Source: Buddleja alternifolia (taxonomy: Eukaryota > Streptophyta > Magnoliopsida > Lamiales > Scrophulariaceae). From it: a DNA stretch of 64,000 nt. A program made the position numbers and the translations under genes. How positions within the stretch are numbered: position 1 is the first letter of the stretch; each line of letters begins with the position of its first letter. The stretch covers positions 23,008,375-23,072,374 of the forward strand of contig CM033408.1 of assembly GCA_019426215.1 (NCBI GenBank). The letters run 5' to 3'. Shown here piece by piece: positions 53,990 to 64,000 of this stretch. The notes under the pieces are model-generated. The model was given only the letters and a program-made list of their open reading frames with translations. It was not told where the DNA came from and did no database searches.

Positions 53990-55702
53990 TTCAAAATTCT
54001 ATTAATTATAAATCCTTCAACATGAACATATACATCTAAATCACTTATCAAACCTGACAAACTAAAAACCTTTTAGGTCTATATCTGTTCTGCCGTCTTT
54101 TTAGCTTTTTTTCTTTCTTTTTTCTTAATTAAATCAATTGGGTACCCGATCGGGTAATTCGGGTATGAACACCCTACTCTATACTCGATCCGAACTTATG
54201 TATAGAACACATGTATACACGATACCCGAATTTAAAAAAAAAACACCAATCCGAAATACCTGAACCCGATCGGGTCGAGTGGGTACCCGAAAACCTAATC
54301 CAAATGGCCACTACGTAATAGAACGAAAAGAATTATTTACAAAATTGGACAAAAAGATAAAATGCAGAAATAGGATAAAGAGATGGAAAAAGAAAAAAAA
54401 AACAATTGTTCAAAAATAGTAAATAAATAAATAGTGCTTTCTTGTAAGAGGACTATATGTACTCTTAAATAGTAAGTAGTTTCGAATTACAACCGCCACT
54501 AAAAACTTTCTATTGCATTCACAAAACTCAAAATTGTACAAAAAATTAGAATTTGAGTGAATATGTGCAATGTGGAGTTGATGGTGGTTTTCTAAAATAT
54601 TATGAAAATATCGATATCCTAGATGCTTTTAATTATTTTGTTGCGTATAATAATTTTAAAAACAAAGAAATTAAGCTTAGTGATAGTTAACAGAAGAATG
54701 AGAAAACATTAGCAAATAATAGAAAGATGAGCCCTTGATATTCCAAGCCTAAATACCAAATAAAAATACAAAAGGTGAGAACAAATTATGGAGCAATCAT
54801 AATCACGTACATAATCAAATTTAAGATAAGAAATATAAAAAAGATAAAAAAATATACTTGAATGAGAAGAATGATTTACACGTACCTTAGGATTGTAGAG
54901 GAAAAAATAAAATAAAATAAATGACAAAAAATCAGATAAGTTTTTTATGAATAATCCAAGCCACAATATGATTATATAAAAAGTAAAATAAAAGATGGTG
55001 AACGATTCATGCATAACAAAGAATATAAAAGAAAATATAACATCTATTATATTAGAGAAGATAGATAATAAACATAAGTTTATACCTTCAAAAAATCTGA
55101 TTTTCTTCTTCGCTCAGCGTTAAACTTAATTAGTTACAATGAATTTTATGAATTAAAACTTTCTTCTAAGGTTTTTTTCTTCATGCAAACCGAGATTTAA
55201 CATTTTCGTTCACCTCACACGTTCACCTCTGTGATGTGAACGTGATTCAAAAAGAATGTGAATATTATTGGCTTGAAAAGTGGAGGGTTGTGGAAAGAAA
55301 ATCAAGGAATAATTATTTTCTTCGCAATGTTCAAGGAATTATCGTAGATAAACACAATTTGAAATTTGAAATTGTTATCAATATTATGTTTTCAGCCAAC
55401 CAATTTAATATTATCATTAAGCAAGTTATAGATTTTTGGAATGAGATGATATGTTATAAATTTGGGAGCAAATTTTGGTCTTTCCATTTTCAAAGCAAAT
55501 CATAACCAAAGTATTGGAATGAAAATTACTCTTCCCATTTCGGTCGCAATGATCGATTCGTGTTAACAGGGTGATTTGAGTATAAAAATTAATAGCTACC
55601 AATAAGAATTTTTCTATGGAATAAAAAAACTCAAAATTCTAGAAAATTAGGATGAGTTCAATTAAGTCAAAATTAGTGAAACACCGCTTTGCTATAATAT
55701 AT
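53990..55702. repeat. Last piece of repeat unit 2
   Basis: Corresponds to 21880-23573 of unit 1: the CGGGTACCCGA block (54138-54300) and the AT-rich closing block. Short frames in it (for example 54709-55014 minus) have a shorter counterpart in unit 1 and look like chance. Confidence 0.75.
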
Positions 55703-56150
55703 ACTAGTATGTAATCCGTACTATGCATGACCAATATTAATTTAAAAATAAGTTAGGAAAAAATGTTATCATTTTTCAGAATCAAATTAACTAATTTGAT
55801 TGTTTTTATTTTCATAAAGTTGAAAACACTCTACACAAATATATACATCATAATTACAAAGAATATATATATATATATATATACACACATGTATATATCG
55901 AAAATAAGAGTACCTTTCTGATGACCATGCGATTATGACGTACAAAAATTCAGCTTATAGTTAATCTGATTTCTTAGCAAAAACACTCTATGCTCAATTG
56001 CACTCAATACTTTGCAAGAAATTCACGTTGTAAATGACTCAAAATAGTTGCTGGATGATTTAAAATTCTATTAATTATAAATCCTTCAACATGAACATAT
56101 ACATCTAAATCACTAAGCAAACATGACAAAATGAAAGCATAGGTTTTTAA

Positions 56151-56440
56151 GGCCGCGTATGGTTATGTTTTCAGAATTGCATTTTCATTTTCTGGATCAC
56201 CAGAAAATGAAAATGCACACTTCTAGGTAAATTCTACAGAAAATACTCAAATTTTAAATCCTACTACTCATTCCCCTATACAACAACCAATCATTTCACC
56301 CTTTCAATCAATTCACAATTTTTCATCATTAATTACACTATCCCACTTTTCAACTAATTATCTTTCTTACTTTATCATATTTTATAATAATTAAATATAT
56401 ATGTATATATATAAACACACACATACTTTATATCAAATCA

Positions 56441-56483
<43 letters not shown>

Positions 56484-56682
56484 TCATAATTAATTCAATC
56501 ACTTCAAATATTAAATCCCAATAAAATTCAACTTTATATTACATCAAACACCATTTTCAACTATTTTCTAAAAACACATCCAAACAAACAATAAAAGTTA
56601 ATATTTTCACACGAAGTTCCATAATACATATTTTTCAAAAAAGACTCAGAATTTAACTCAGAAAACATAATCATACGGAGCC
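56151..56682. mobile_element. PIF/Harbinger-like (Tourist) MITE
   Basis: 532 bp. Ends GGCCGCGTATGGTTATGTTTTC and the inverse GGCTCCGTATGATTATGTTTTC, with the 3-bp duplication TAA at 56148-56150 and 56683-56685. Absent from the same place in the other units. Contains an (AT)n run at about 56441-56475 and no frame. Confidence 0.85.
56441..56475. repeat. (AT)n microsatellite within the MITE
   Basis: Uninterrupted AT run flanked by ACACACA. Confidence 0.9.
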
Positions 56683-57563
56683 TAAGTTTTTGGGTCTATA
56701 TCTCTTCTGCCGCGATTAAAAAGTAAAAGAGGAAAAAAAATAGGGTAATAGAGTGGCCAAGGGCTATTGTGAGTGCTCTTCAACAATATGAACATGCTCG
56801 TAAATTTACTTTAGTAATGAACCCATATAAGTTAACATCGGCCAATAAAACAATAACAAAAAGCCTATTAAAATAAAAATAGTACAAAAAAAAATAGAAA
56901 AAGCAAGAAAATATGTAAATGCCAACACCTTTACCTTCGTAGATTAGCCTCCAATTCTTGCTGGTTGTGGGTTGGTGTTTCAAAAACTAACCATATTAAT
57001 GTGGTTTGAAACGAAATAAAAAAGGTTATAAAAGTTTACGGCAAGTTGATGGATAATGAAACTGATCGGTGATGCTGGCAGTAGGGATAATTCAATGGCG
57101 AGCCTCAAACAAAAGTTGACCCAAACTAATTAAAGTACTTATTATCGTATAAACGTAAAGTTACATGCTATTTTAAGTCACTCATAATAAAAACTTAAAT
57201 AATCTCAATTTATTGGCTATGGAAGAAAATGGATGGTTTTTCTTTTCTCCATATGAACATATACATCTAAATCACTAATCAAACATGACAAACTAAAAGC
57301 ATATGTTTCTAAGCTTTTAGGTCTATATCTGTTCTGCCGTCTTTTAAGCTTTTTTTTTTTTTTTTCTTTCTTTTTTCTTAATTAACTCAATCGGGTACCC
57401 GATCGGGTAATTCAGGTACGAACACCCTACCCGATACTCGATCCGAACTTTTGTACCGAACTCATCTATACACGATAACCGAATTTAAAAAAGAAAAAAA
57501 CATCTATCTGAAATACCTGAACCCCATCGGGTCGGATGAGTACCCGAAAACCTAATCCAAATG

Positions 57564-57812
57564 CACTACTACAAAAATGACCTATTACAGTGGTTTTAAC
57601 CGCTGTAACAGGTACTGCTGTAATTGGTTAGACCAATTACAGCGGTTTTTGAACCGCTGTAATAGGGACCAATTACAGCGGTTTCGAGAAAAACCGCTGT
57701 AAATGGTTAGACCAATTACGGCGGTTTTTCTCGGAACCGTTGTAATAGTTTTTCTGCAATTTTTTTTTCTATACTTATTATAGCGGTTTTGCACAAAACC
57801 GCTATAATAGGG
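57564..57812. repeat. CACTA terminus with subterminal inverted repeats
   Basis: After CACTACTACAAAAA come at least eight copies of ACAGCGGTTTT or its inverse (AAAACCGCTGTAA), arranged as adjacent hairpins, with slightly diverged TATAGCGGTTTT versions further in. Such motifs are known binding sites for the CACTA accessory protein. Confidence 0.88.
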
Positions 57813-58323
57813 GTATTTTTTTTTTTTTTAATTTTTTTTCTTGTTGTACTGTACAAAATTTATTGTAACCAGCTTCCCACAAGCTCAAAATTCAACACAC
57901 TAACACAACAAACCATAAAATCAATTCAACAGAAACAACAAACGTGAAACCCAAAATTAACTTCACCAAATTAAATGATCATCTCTAACAACAAAAACCA
58001 ACAAATGTATTGTTCCAATTCGCATAATCTCCAACAAATCAAATTTTATGTATAATCTCCAACAAATGATAATGAGTTTACAATCAACTAAATACAACAA
58101 ATCAAATAAAAATTTACAACAATTTACAACTTACACCGTACCAAAAGCGCATTGGAAAATGTATTGTGCCAATTCGCCACATACTTCATCAAGTTGCTCT
58201 ATAGAGTAAGTGACGTATTGACAATCAGGAAAGTACTGCACGATAGAGATTGAAAACACAACAAAGGTTTAATAACTTATAAAGGGAAATTAGAATTTGA
58301 TGATGAGTATTAATTAGGATATG
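57813..58323. other. CACTA 3' non-coding region
   Basis: AT-rich stretch between the subterminal repeats and the last exon. It has repeated CAACAAATCAAAT words and no frame. Likely contains the 3'-UTR of the protease gene. Confidence 0.5.
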
Positions 58324-61300
58324 CATACCGTTGGTGGGATTGTAGATTCTCTGTGGCTAATAATATTCTTCATGAATTTCATAACAAAGAAGCCACAATC
58401 TTTATCATTTAACTGCATGGGGCACTACAAAATTGAAATAAAAAATTGTATTAGAACAATAACGTTTATACGAATAATCTCTCGAAAATATAAAATTACA
58501 TTAACCTTTATACAAGTCCATTTACAGGCCATTTTTTTGGATTTGGCCTTTTGGGTGTTACGATTTGCACGAGACATCAACACAACACTGTTAAAAACAT
58601 CAAAAAACAAGGAAAGATGTCAATATCAAGCAAATATACATGTGAAATCTAGGAAGATATATACACTTTAAAATTAATATTAAATATAATGAATACATTG
58701 ATTGAATGAAAAACTTACTGATTGATTGTTTCTTTCATATCAGGTCGGTTATTCGGATCAACGTGCAAAGAATCCAGATAATAAACGATCTCTTTAATTG
58801 GATCAATCACAAGCAACACCCAATGTCCCCTAAATTAAAAGGCATTCAAAAGATAAGTTCAAAATTAGCTTTGCGTACGTAACAAATTTTACAAAATAAA
58901 GTTGGGTGTTTAGTAACTCACCCGGTGTTGTAAGGTGCCATAAACAACTTCCCGTCTCCGCAATCTTTCATGGCATTTGTTATATATTGCGCTTGTAAGA
59001 TACGCTGAGAGAGAGTAATACCTGCTCCCGCAGCTATAATATGTGGGCTAAGGAACCCGAAATTATTTGTTTTCTCTTCGGGGACCACGTACTTAGCCCA
59101 CAAACACCTAAATTGAGCATAAAATAAATTTGAACAAGAAAATAAACATAGTTCAAATTAATTCAGTAAAATAATTTAAAAACTAACTTTTTTTTAATTC
59201 ATATTTAAAAACTTACTTGATGTAAACTGAAATGATAGAGACTCCTATCTGTTCTTTGCGCAAAAAATGACAGATCTCCTCCCGCCCAAGATACTCTTGA
59301 TAGGGTTCGTTATTATAGATTGCCTCGGGAATGTCTATAGCGATCAATTGTTCAATAGGCATTATTTGCAGGTACCTTTCAAGAGTTACAAGTGGCTGAG
59401 GGAGTTGATCAGCTGTTACGTCTGCTGCTCTGTCATCTTCATGTGAAGGGTTGGTCACAGGAGGTGTTCGTTTGACAGCTGAGTGCTTCGTCATCTCTGA
59501 TTTATGTTTTCCAACTGATGATTTGGATTTTCCAAAAGACTATTTAAGCAAAGAAAACAAATGTGAATGTTACAAACCAAAGTATATTTAGTAACCTTAA
59601 ACAATTGTTATAATTTATTAATGGCTAGGTATTAATAATTACGTACCGATGCATCACTGACAGTGACAAGACTCTTAGGCCAAGCAACAATGTGTCCCAC
59701 AGCCTCAGAAACTGTGAACACTCCTTCATCAGCAAGAGGGACTGGTAGGGGTGCAATATCTTCAATTGCAATGTCAATCATCACTTTCACAAGGTGGGTG
59801 GGTAATGGAAGTGTATGCAGCATTCTATCATCTGATCGATTGTACATTTGTCCTTTAGCCACCAAATGATAAAACGGTGTTGAAAGTGACAACATGGCGC
59901 CACAACCTACATATATAAAATATATATATATATATATATATACCATTATATTAGAAAAATTTGTGTGTTTTAATGAATTGCAAGTTATATGATCACTTAA
60001 TAATTTCATATCATTACCTGAGGAAGGTTCTTAACTGGATATGGGCAGCTATCTTTTAAAGAAACCGCCTCATCTTCATGTGGCTGTTGCGACCCAGACG
60101 CCTTATGCTCGTCAAACTCGCGTCGCAATGAGGATAGTGATGCAGTGAGCATGTGCACCATGTTTTTCAAGTTATCAATCTCCTCATCTTTAGAAGGCTT
60201 TTTGTCAGTAAAATAGTCTTTTTGTGATACCCCAAAGCCTACACCCCTAACGCGACCCGAATGCTCCTTCTTTTTAAGAGCTTTAGCCAATATATCATTC
60301 TGGGTCCTCTCGCTTCCACTATGGCGACCCTCCTGTGATAAGCACTCCTGTAATAATACATTTAAAAATTAGTGAACTTTGCTCTTTTAAAAAAATTTCA
60401 AAAAAAACATAGAACACATGATATAGCTAAAATTGCAAATAACTCACAATTTCATCCAATACTCTTTTAACATTGACATTAATAATGTTATGCTGGCTGT
60501 CAGAATGTGCAATCCTCCATACGAGTGCTCGTGTCACGTCTGTGCAATCTGACCCAGCTTCCTTTCTTTTTTCCTTCTATATTATGATTAAATATATATA
60601 TATATATATATATATTTGCAAGGAATTTTTATTAGAAAACTTGTAATGATTCACTGTTAAACGAACTACGTACCTCAATTTGCTCCAGTTGAGCATATCC
60701 AAGACGTGATTTCCTATAGGGATATTCAAGGTCCTTTGCTCTTTCCTGATTGTCCCTACTTAATTGTTGTTCATTACATAATCAAAGCATTAGTCAATAT
60801 TCATATAAACGCAATATGCAACAAATGAAACCGTAAATTAAAATAATTACCATGAAAGGATCACTTTTCCGAATATCTATAAACGTTGTCCAATCTTCTT
60901 GAGATATATTATATTTTTGAGGTGGGCTGGAATTAATATTCTCATTATCATCCTCTACCCACACTCTGCTCAAGAAGCTCCTGAAGTTTCGAGCTAGCTT
61001 TCCAGCTTCGGCTAAAACAAATTTTTGTCTACTTTCTTCAATATCAAAGGCCAACTATGAAAAACAAACAACAAAGTATATATGAAATTATAATTTTGAG
61101 AAAATTGAATAAACAAAAAATACATTAATGGTATTTTGTAGCGCCCGAGATGTGTCGCATATCACTGATGGTAATCGGCACCCTCTCACGAGCTATGACT
61201 CCAATGTAACCAACAAATGTTGATTTATTTGGGTCAATTGGTTGGTCATTCTGATTCCAGCCGACTGCAGGTAGCTTTAAACCTTTACTTCTGGCATTTA

Positions 61301-61377
61301 TGACTTTTTTCATTGCAGCGATACCTCTACGTATCTCACTTTCAACACGTTTGTTTGCAGCAGCCCCAGAATCCATC
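58324..61377 (-). CDS. CACTA second gene: Transposase_24-like plus Ulp1-type protease (about 10 exons)
   Basis: Exons are inferred from reading frames and splice-like borders. The first, from MDSGAAANKR (61377), includes AVGWNQNDQP and SKSTFVGYIG-like text. 60851-61054 has FRSFLSRVWV and PPQKYNISQEDWTTFI. About 60670-60770 has YPYRKSRLGYAQLE, and about 60449-60577 VTRALVWRIAHSDSQ. About 60017-60350 has VRGVGFGVSQKDYF and a heptad segment. 59645-59908 is a domain with VGHIVAWP. 59211-59539 and 58921-59109 form the N-terminal part of a C48-like region (LWAKYVVPEE). 58702-58831 has GHWVLLVIDP and YYLDSL, and 58324-58427 has CPMQLNDKDCGFFVMKFM. His, Asp and Cys of a Ulp1-type cysteine protease are all present. 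Expected role: accessory transposition protein with a SUMO-protease-like tail. Whether all exons are intact is uncertain. Confidence 0.72.
59922..59942. repeat. (AT)n microsatellite in an intron
   Basis: AT run between two exons of the CACTA second gene. A similar run is at about 60592-60615. Confidence 0.85.
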
Positions 61378-62115
61378 GACCTACAGAAGCCAAAAATACA
61401 AAATTTAGATTCATATACCAAATATATAGTACCAAGTAACGCCACCGTTATTTTAGAAAAAATTCGACAGAGTAACGACGCAAATTTTTTTACCAAGTTC
61501 TCGACTTAATCTTCTCCCAAAATTGCAAATAACAAAATCAATCCATCAATTCTTTCACAAAACCAATCAAATTTTACAAAACCATAAATGCATTAAACGA
61601 TGTCAACAAAACAACACATATTGATCCAATCACGATACATAATCAAAATAAATATTAACAAACAGGCTATACTCATGATATGTATTCAAATAATAATACT
61701 CGTTATTATATAGAGAGAGCGAGAGAGAAGAAGCTTACGGTGGTGGTGGTGGGAGTGGTGGAGGGGGCGGTGGTGGTCGTAGAGGAGGAGGAGAGAGCGG
61801 ATGTGGTGGTGGAGGCGCCGGTATACAATATCGACCTACAAAAGCCAAAAATACAGAAGTTAGTTTCATTATGCAACAACATAATTTTTCAATTCATACA
61901 CTAACAAGAGACGCCCTGACTCATACACTAACAAGTGCTTATATGAAAAAAGTTTAGGAAATAAGTATATCATATAATTATCACATAAGTTCAAATACCT
62001 TTCATCGTTTTCTTTTTGTCGTTGACTTAGTAGTCTTTTGCTTCCCCCCAGTACGACCCTTTTGTTTAGTACGTCGACGAACAGATGGATTAATCCATAT
62101 CCCCTTTTGGTGATC
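61378..62115. other. CACTA inter-gene region with proline-rich segment
   Basis: Between the two minus-strand genes. At 61738-61836 the minus strand can encode a proline-rich run. It ends in GTAAGC, a donor-like site, and is preceded by a TTTTGTAG/GTCGAT acceptor-like site. A near-identical 32-base acceptor segment occurs at 61379-61410 before MDSGAAA, so the 5' end of the second gene may include an alternative or duplicated first exon. The rest is AT-rich, with a GA repeat near 61705-61730. Confidence 0.4.
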
Positions 62116-64000
62116 TTATCGCATATACAATTCATCATCACTGATATCCAAATCACCATCACTATCAGTGGCTTGTGAATCACGTAAGATAGGATTTTCT
62201 CCATCATCATCACTATATGAACTATCATCCTCAATACAAGTATTTTTATTTGCCGATAAAACAATTGACCACCTCTTTTCCATAGGATCGGTGACAAAAA
62301 ACACTTGCGTAGCTTGTGATGCCAAAATGAAAGGTTCATCTTTGTAACCCACCCTCTCAAGGTCTACTCGAGTGAAGCCTATTTCATTATTATCGACACC
62401 ATTTTTATTGTCAGCCCACCTACACCCAAATATAGGCACCCGAAACAAACTATAATCCAACTCCCATATATGTTCAATCACCCCATAATATGATAAATGA
62501 GCATAGATAGGGTTATTATCTCTCGCACTTGAGATATGCATTGCTTGAGCTACAAGACTCACCCCACTATTCTGCATTGTACTCCGTTCACCTTGGTCTT
62601 TTGTATAGAATGTGCGACTATTTATACGATAACCTGAATGACAAAATACAAGTCTGCCCGGTCCCATCGACAACCGTGCCAATTTATCTGAAACTGAAAG
62701 TGGATTCTCGTTCTGTTTCTCGTGAATATGCTTTCGGAACCAATCATAGAAACTCTTATTATGCTCTCTTGAAATCCAACTCTCATTTTTATTTGGATTT
62801 AATCTCCTAAGTTGATCCTTGTGCTCTTGAACATATGGCTCAACCTCATCGGTGTTGTGGAGCACATATAGGTGTGTCTGATCCCTTTGTGTGCAAGGAA
62901 CACTAACTAATTGCTTTCCAAGTATGCTTTCTCCTTCTGTTCTCCCTCCCACAACATGAGACTTTGGAAGCTCTGCAACGTTAGAATCTTTCAGATATTC
63001 TGTGTAAAATGTAATCGCTTCATCAATTATGTACCGTTCAACAATGCAACCTTCCGGTCAATTACGATTTTTCACGTAGCCTTTTAATACCTTCATATAA
63101 CGCTCAGCCGGATACATAGATCTCATAAAAGCCGGTCCACATAGTTGTGTGTCTAACCAAGTGAATAGGTAGGTGAGTCATTATATCAAAAAACGCTGGT
63201 GGAAAATACATCTCAAGCTCGCACAAAGTGATGGAAATTTATTTCTGAAGTACAGGTAATTGTTCAGGATCAAACACCTTGCTCCACATTGCTTTGAAGA
63301 AGAAACATAATGAGGTTATAGTTTCTCTCACCTTTTTTGGCAAAATGGCCCGTATAGCAATTGGTAGCAAATGATCCATGATCACATGACAATCGTGAGT
63401 CTTCATGTGCTTTAGCTTCAAGTCCTTCATTGATACAAGACTGCTAATGTTTGAAGAATACCCTTCTAGAACTTTCACTCCATTAAGAAACTCACATAAT
63501 GTAATTTTTTCTTTCCTAGATAGAGTGTGAGCTGCTGGAGGCAAATAAGTACGTTTTCCCTTATTTGTTGGTGCCAATTTTTCTCTTATCTTCATTTCAA
63601 TCAAGTCTAACCTTGCCTTTACGCCATCTTTTGTCTTACCGGGCACATTTAGAAGTGTACCAATGACACTATCAAATACATTTTTCTCAATATGCATAAT
63701 ATCAAGAAAATGTCTAACATGTAAAGACGTCCAATACGGCAACTCAAAGAAAATTGACCTTTTTTTCCACCCAATTTTTGCAAGGCCACCTGCAAAAGTC
63801 TTTCCAAATTTAACCTCCAAGTCTTTTATATTCTCAAACACTTCTTCACCAGTCAAGCACTTAGGAGCTCGGCCTTCTTCTATATTCCCATTGAAAACTT
63901 TTTTCCACCGACGATATCTATGGTTCCAATTTAGCCATCTCCGATGCCCTTGGAATGCATATTTCTGAGAATGTGTCAATCGATATTGATCTGTACTCTT
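62116..64000 (-). pseudogene. CACTA transposase TNP2 (C-terminal part, partial)
   Basis: Runs in from the right edge. 63239-64000: YRLTHSQKYAFQGHRRWL, KKRSIFFELPYW, VRHFLDIMHIEKNVFDSVIG (Transposase_21 region) and DCHVIMDHLLPIAIRAIL (DUF4218 start). Then a stop (63239-63241), FPPAFFDI, a frame break near 63150 and a TGA near 63058 in KNRN-PEG. 62116-62952: the DUF4216-like part (GVIEHIWELDYS, VPIFGCRWAD) and an acidic C-terminus ending DDELYMR. The TNP2 fold carries out excision and integration at CACTA ends. With a stop, a frameshift and a TGA this copy is probably inactive. Start and N-terminus are outside the window. Confidence 0.85.

Larger units (their letters stand above)
23574..55702. 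repeat. Tandem repeat unit, copy 2 (split by two large insertions)
   Basis: Readable as three pieces: 23574-23936, 39805-41973 and 53990-55702. Subtracting the Mutator-like insertion with one duplication copy (15,868 bp) and the Tat-type insertion with one duplication copy (12,016 bp) from 32,129 bp leaves 4,245 bp. Block order matches copy 1. No genes of its own. Confidence 0.8.
55703..57563. repeat. Tandem repeat unit, copy 3 (deleted and truncated)
   Basis: Starts ACTAGTATGTAATCCGT. Follows units 1 and 2 to about 57245, then jumps from TTTTTCTTTTCTCC to ATATGAACATATACATC, skipping about 2.4 kb, and continues with the CGGGTACCCGA block (57391-57560) until the CACTA element interrupts it after CCAAATG. 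Confidence 0.8.
57564..64000 (-). mobile_element. CACTA (En/Spm) DNA transposon, partial
   Basis: Starts with the terminal motif CACTACTACAAAAATGACC, followed by subterminal repeats, a multi-exon minus-strand gene with Transposase_24-like and Ulp1-like parts, and upstream a minus-strand TNP2-type transposase. The other end lies beyond the window. The left flank is ATG, the likely 3-bp duplication, which cannot be checked here. Confidence 0.92.

Noticed and set aside
54709..55014. 101-codon minus frame with a shorter counterpart at 22689-22895
   Set aside because: AT-rich, Phe/Tyr/Ile-rich chance frame within the repeat unit; length differs between copies.

Overview
The window is almost entirely transposable-element DNA from a flowering plant, probably a eudicot. 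The evidence is the lineages present: an Athila-type gag-protease, a SIRE-type Ty1/copia element, a Tat-type Ty3/gypsy element with two RNase H domains, plant L1 LINEs, an En/Spm (CACTA) element, and several small TIR elements. No intact host gene, tRNA, rRNA or CRISPR array was seen. The only host-like coding sequence is a first-exon fragment resembling a plant METTL-type tRNA methyltransferase (about 21.1-21.4 kb).

Layout. (1) 1-8422: a minus-strand LINE pseudogene split by a 6.9-kb LTR element (328-7260) that encodes only gag and protease; both LTRs, a tRNA-Asp-like primer site, a PPT and the duplication TCATC are readable. (2) 8423-12343: a decayed minus-strand copia element, its 3' LTR truncated at the LINE junction and carrying a 569-bp hAT-like MITE. 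(3) 13248-17342: an AT-rich element with imperfect inverted ends, interrupted near its right end by a 5'-truncated plus-strand LINE flanked by a 10-bp duplication. (4) 17778-57563: three head-to-tail copies of one repeat unit. Copies 1 and 2 each reduce to about 4.24 kb once insertions are subtracted.

Insertions in the repeat units. Copy 1 carries about 1.55 kb with a 105-bp minisatellite and the METTL-like fragment. Copy 2 carries a 15.9-kb Mutator-like foldback element with a 190-bp tandem array, itself split by a 14.1-kb SIRE-type element (24446-38541). It also carries a 12.0-kb Tat-type element (41974-53984), which in turn holds a 1.4-kb Mutator-like MITE. Copy 3 holds a Harbinger-like MITE and is cut off by a CACTA element that runs from 57564 past the window edge.

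Most notable content. The Tat-type element carries, antisense to gag-pol, a separate gene with a TATA box, a 5'-UTR intron and further introns (43129-45722). The SIRE-type element has an extra 3' reading frame of about 1,390 codons with no visible envelope features. The CACTA element has a multi-exon gene joining a Transposase_24-like region to a Ulp1-type cysteine protease with a readable His-Asp-Cys triad. By-eye LTR comparison suggests the Tat insertion is oldest (about 4% divergence), then SIRE (about 2-3%), then the gag-protease element (about 2%). Nearly all in-frame stops can be explained by C-to-T or G-to-A transitions, as expected of methylated repeats.
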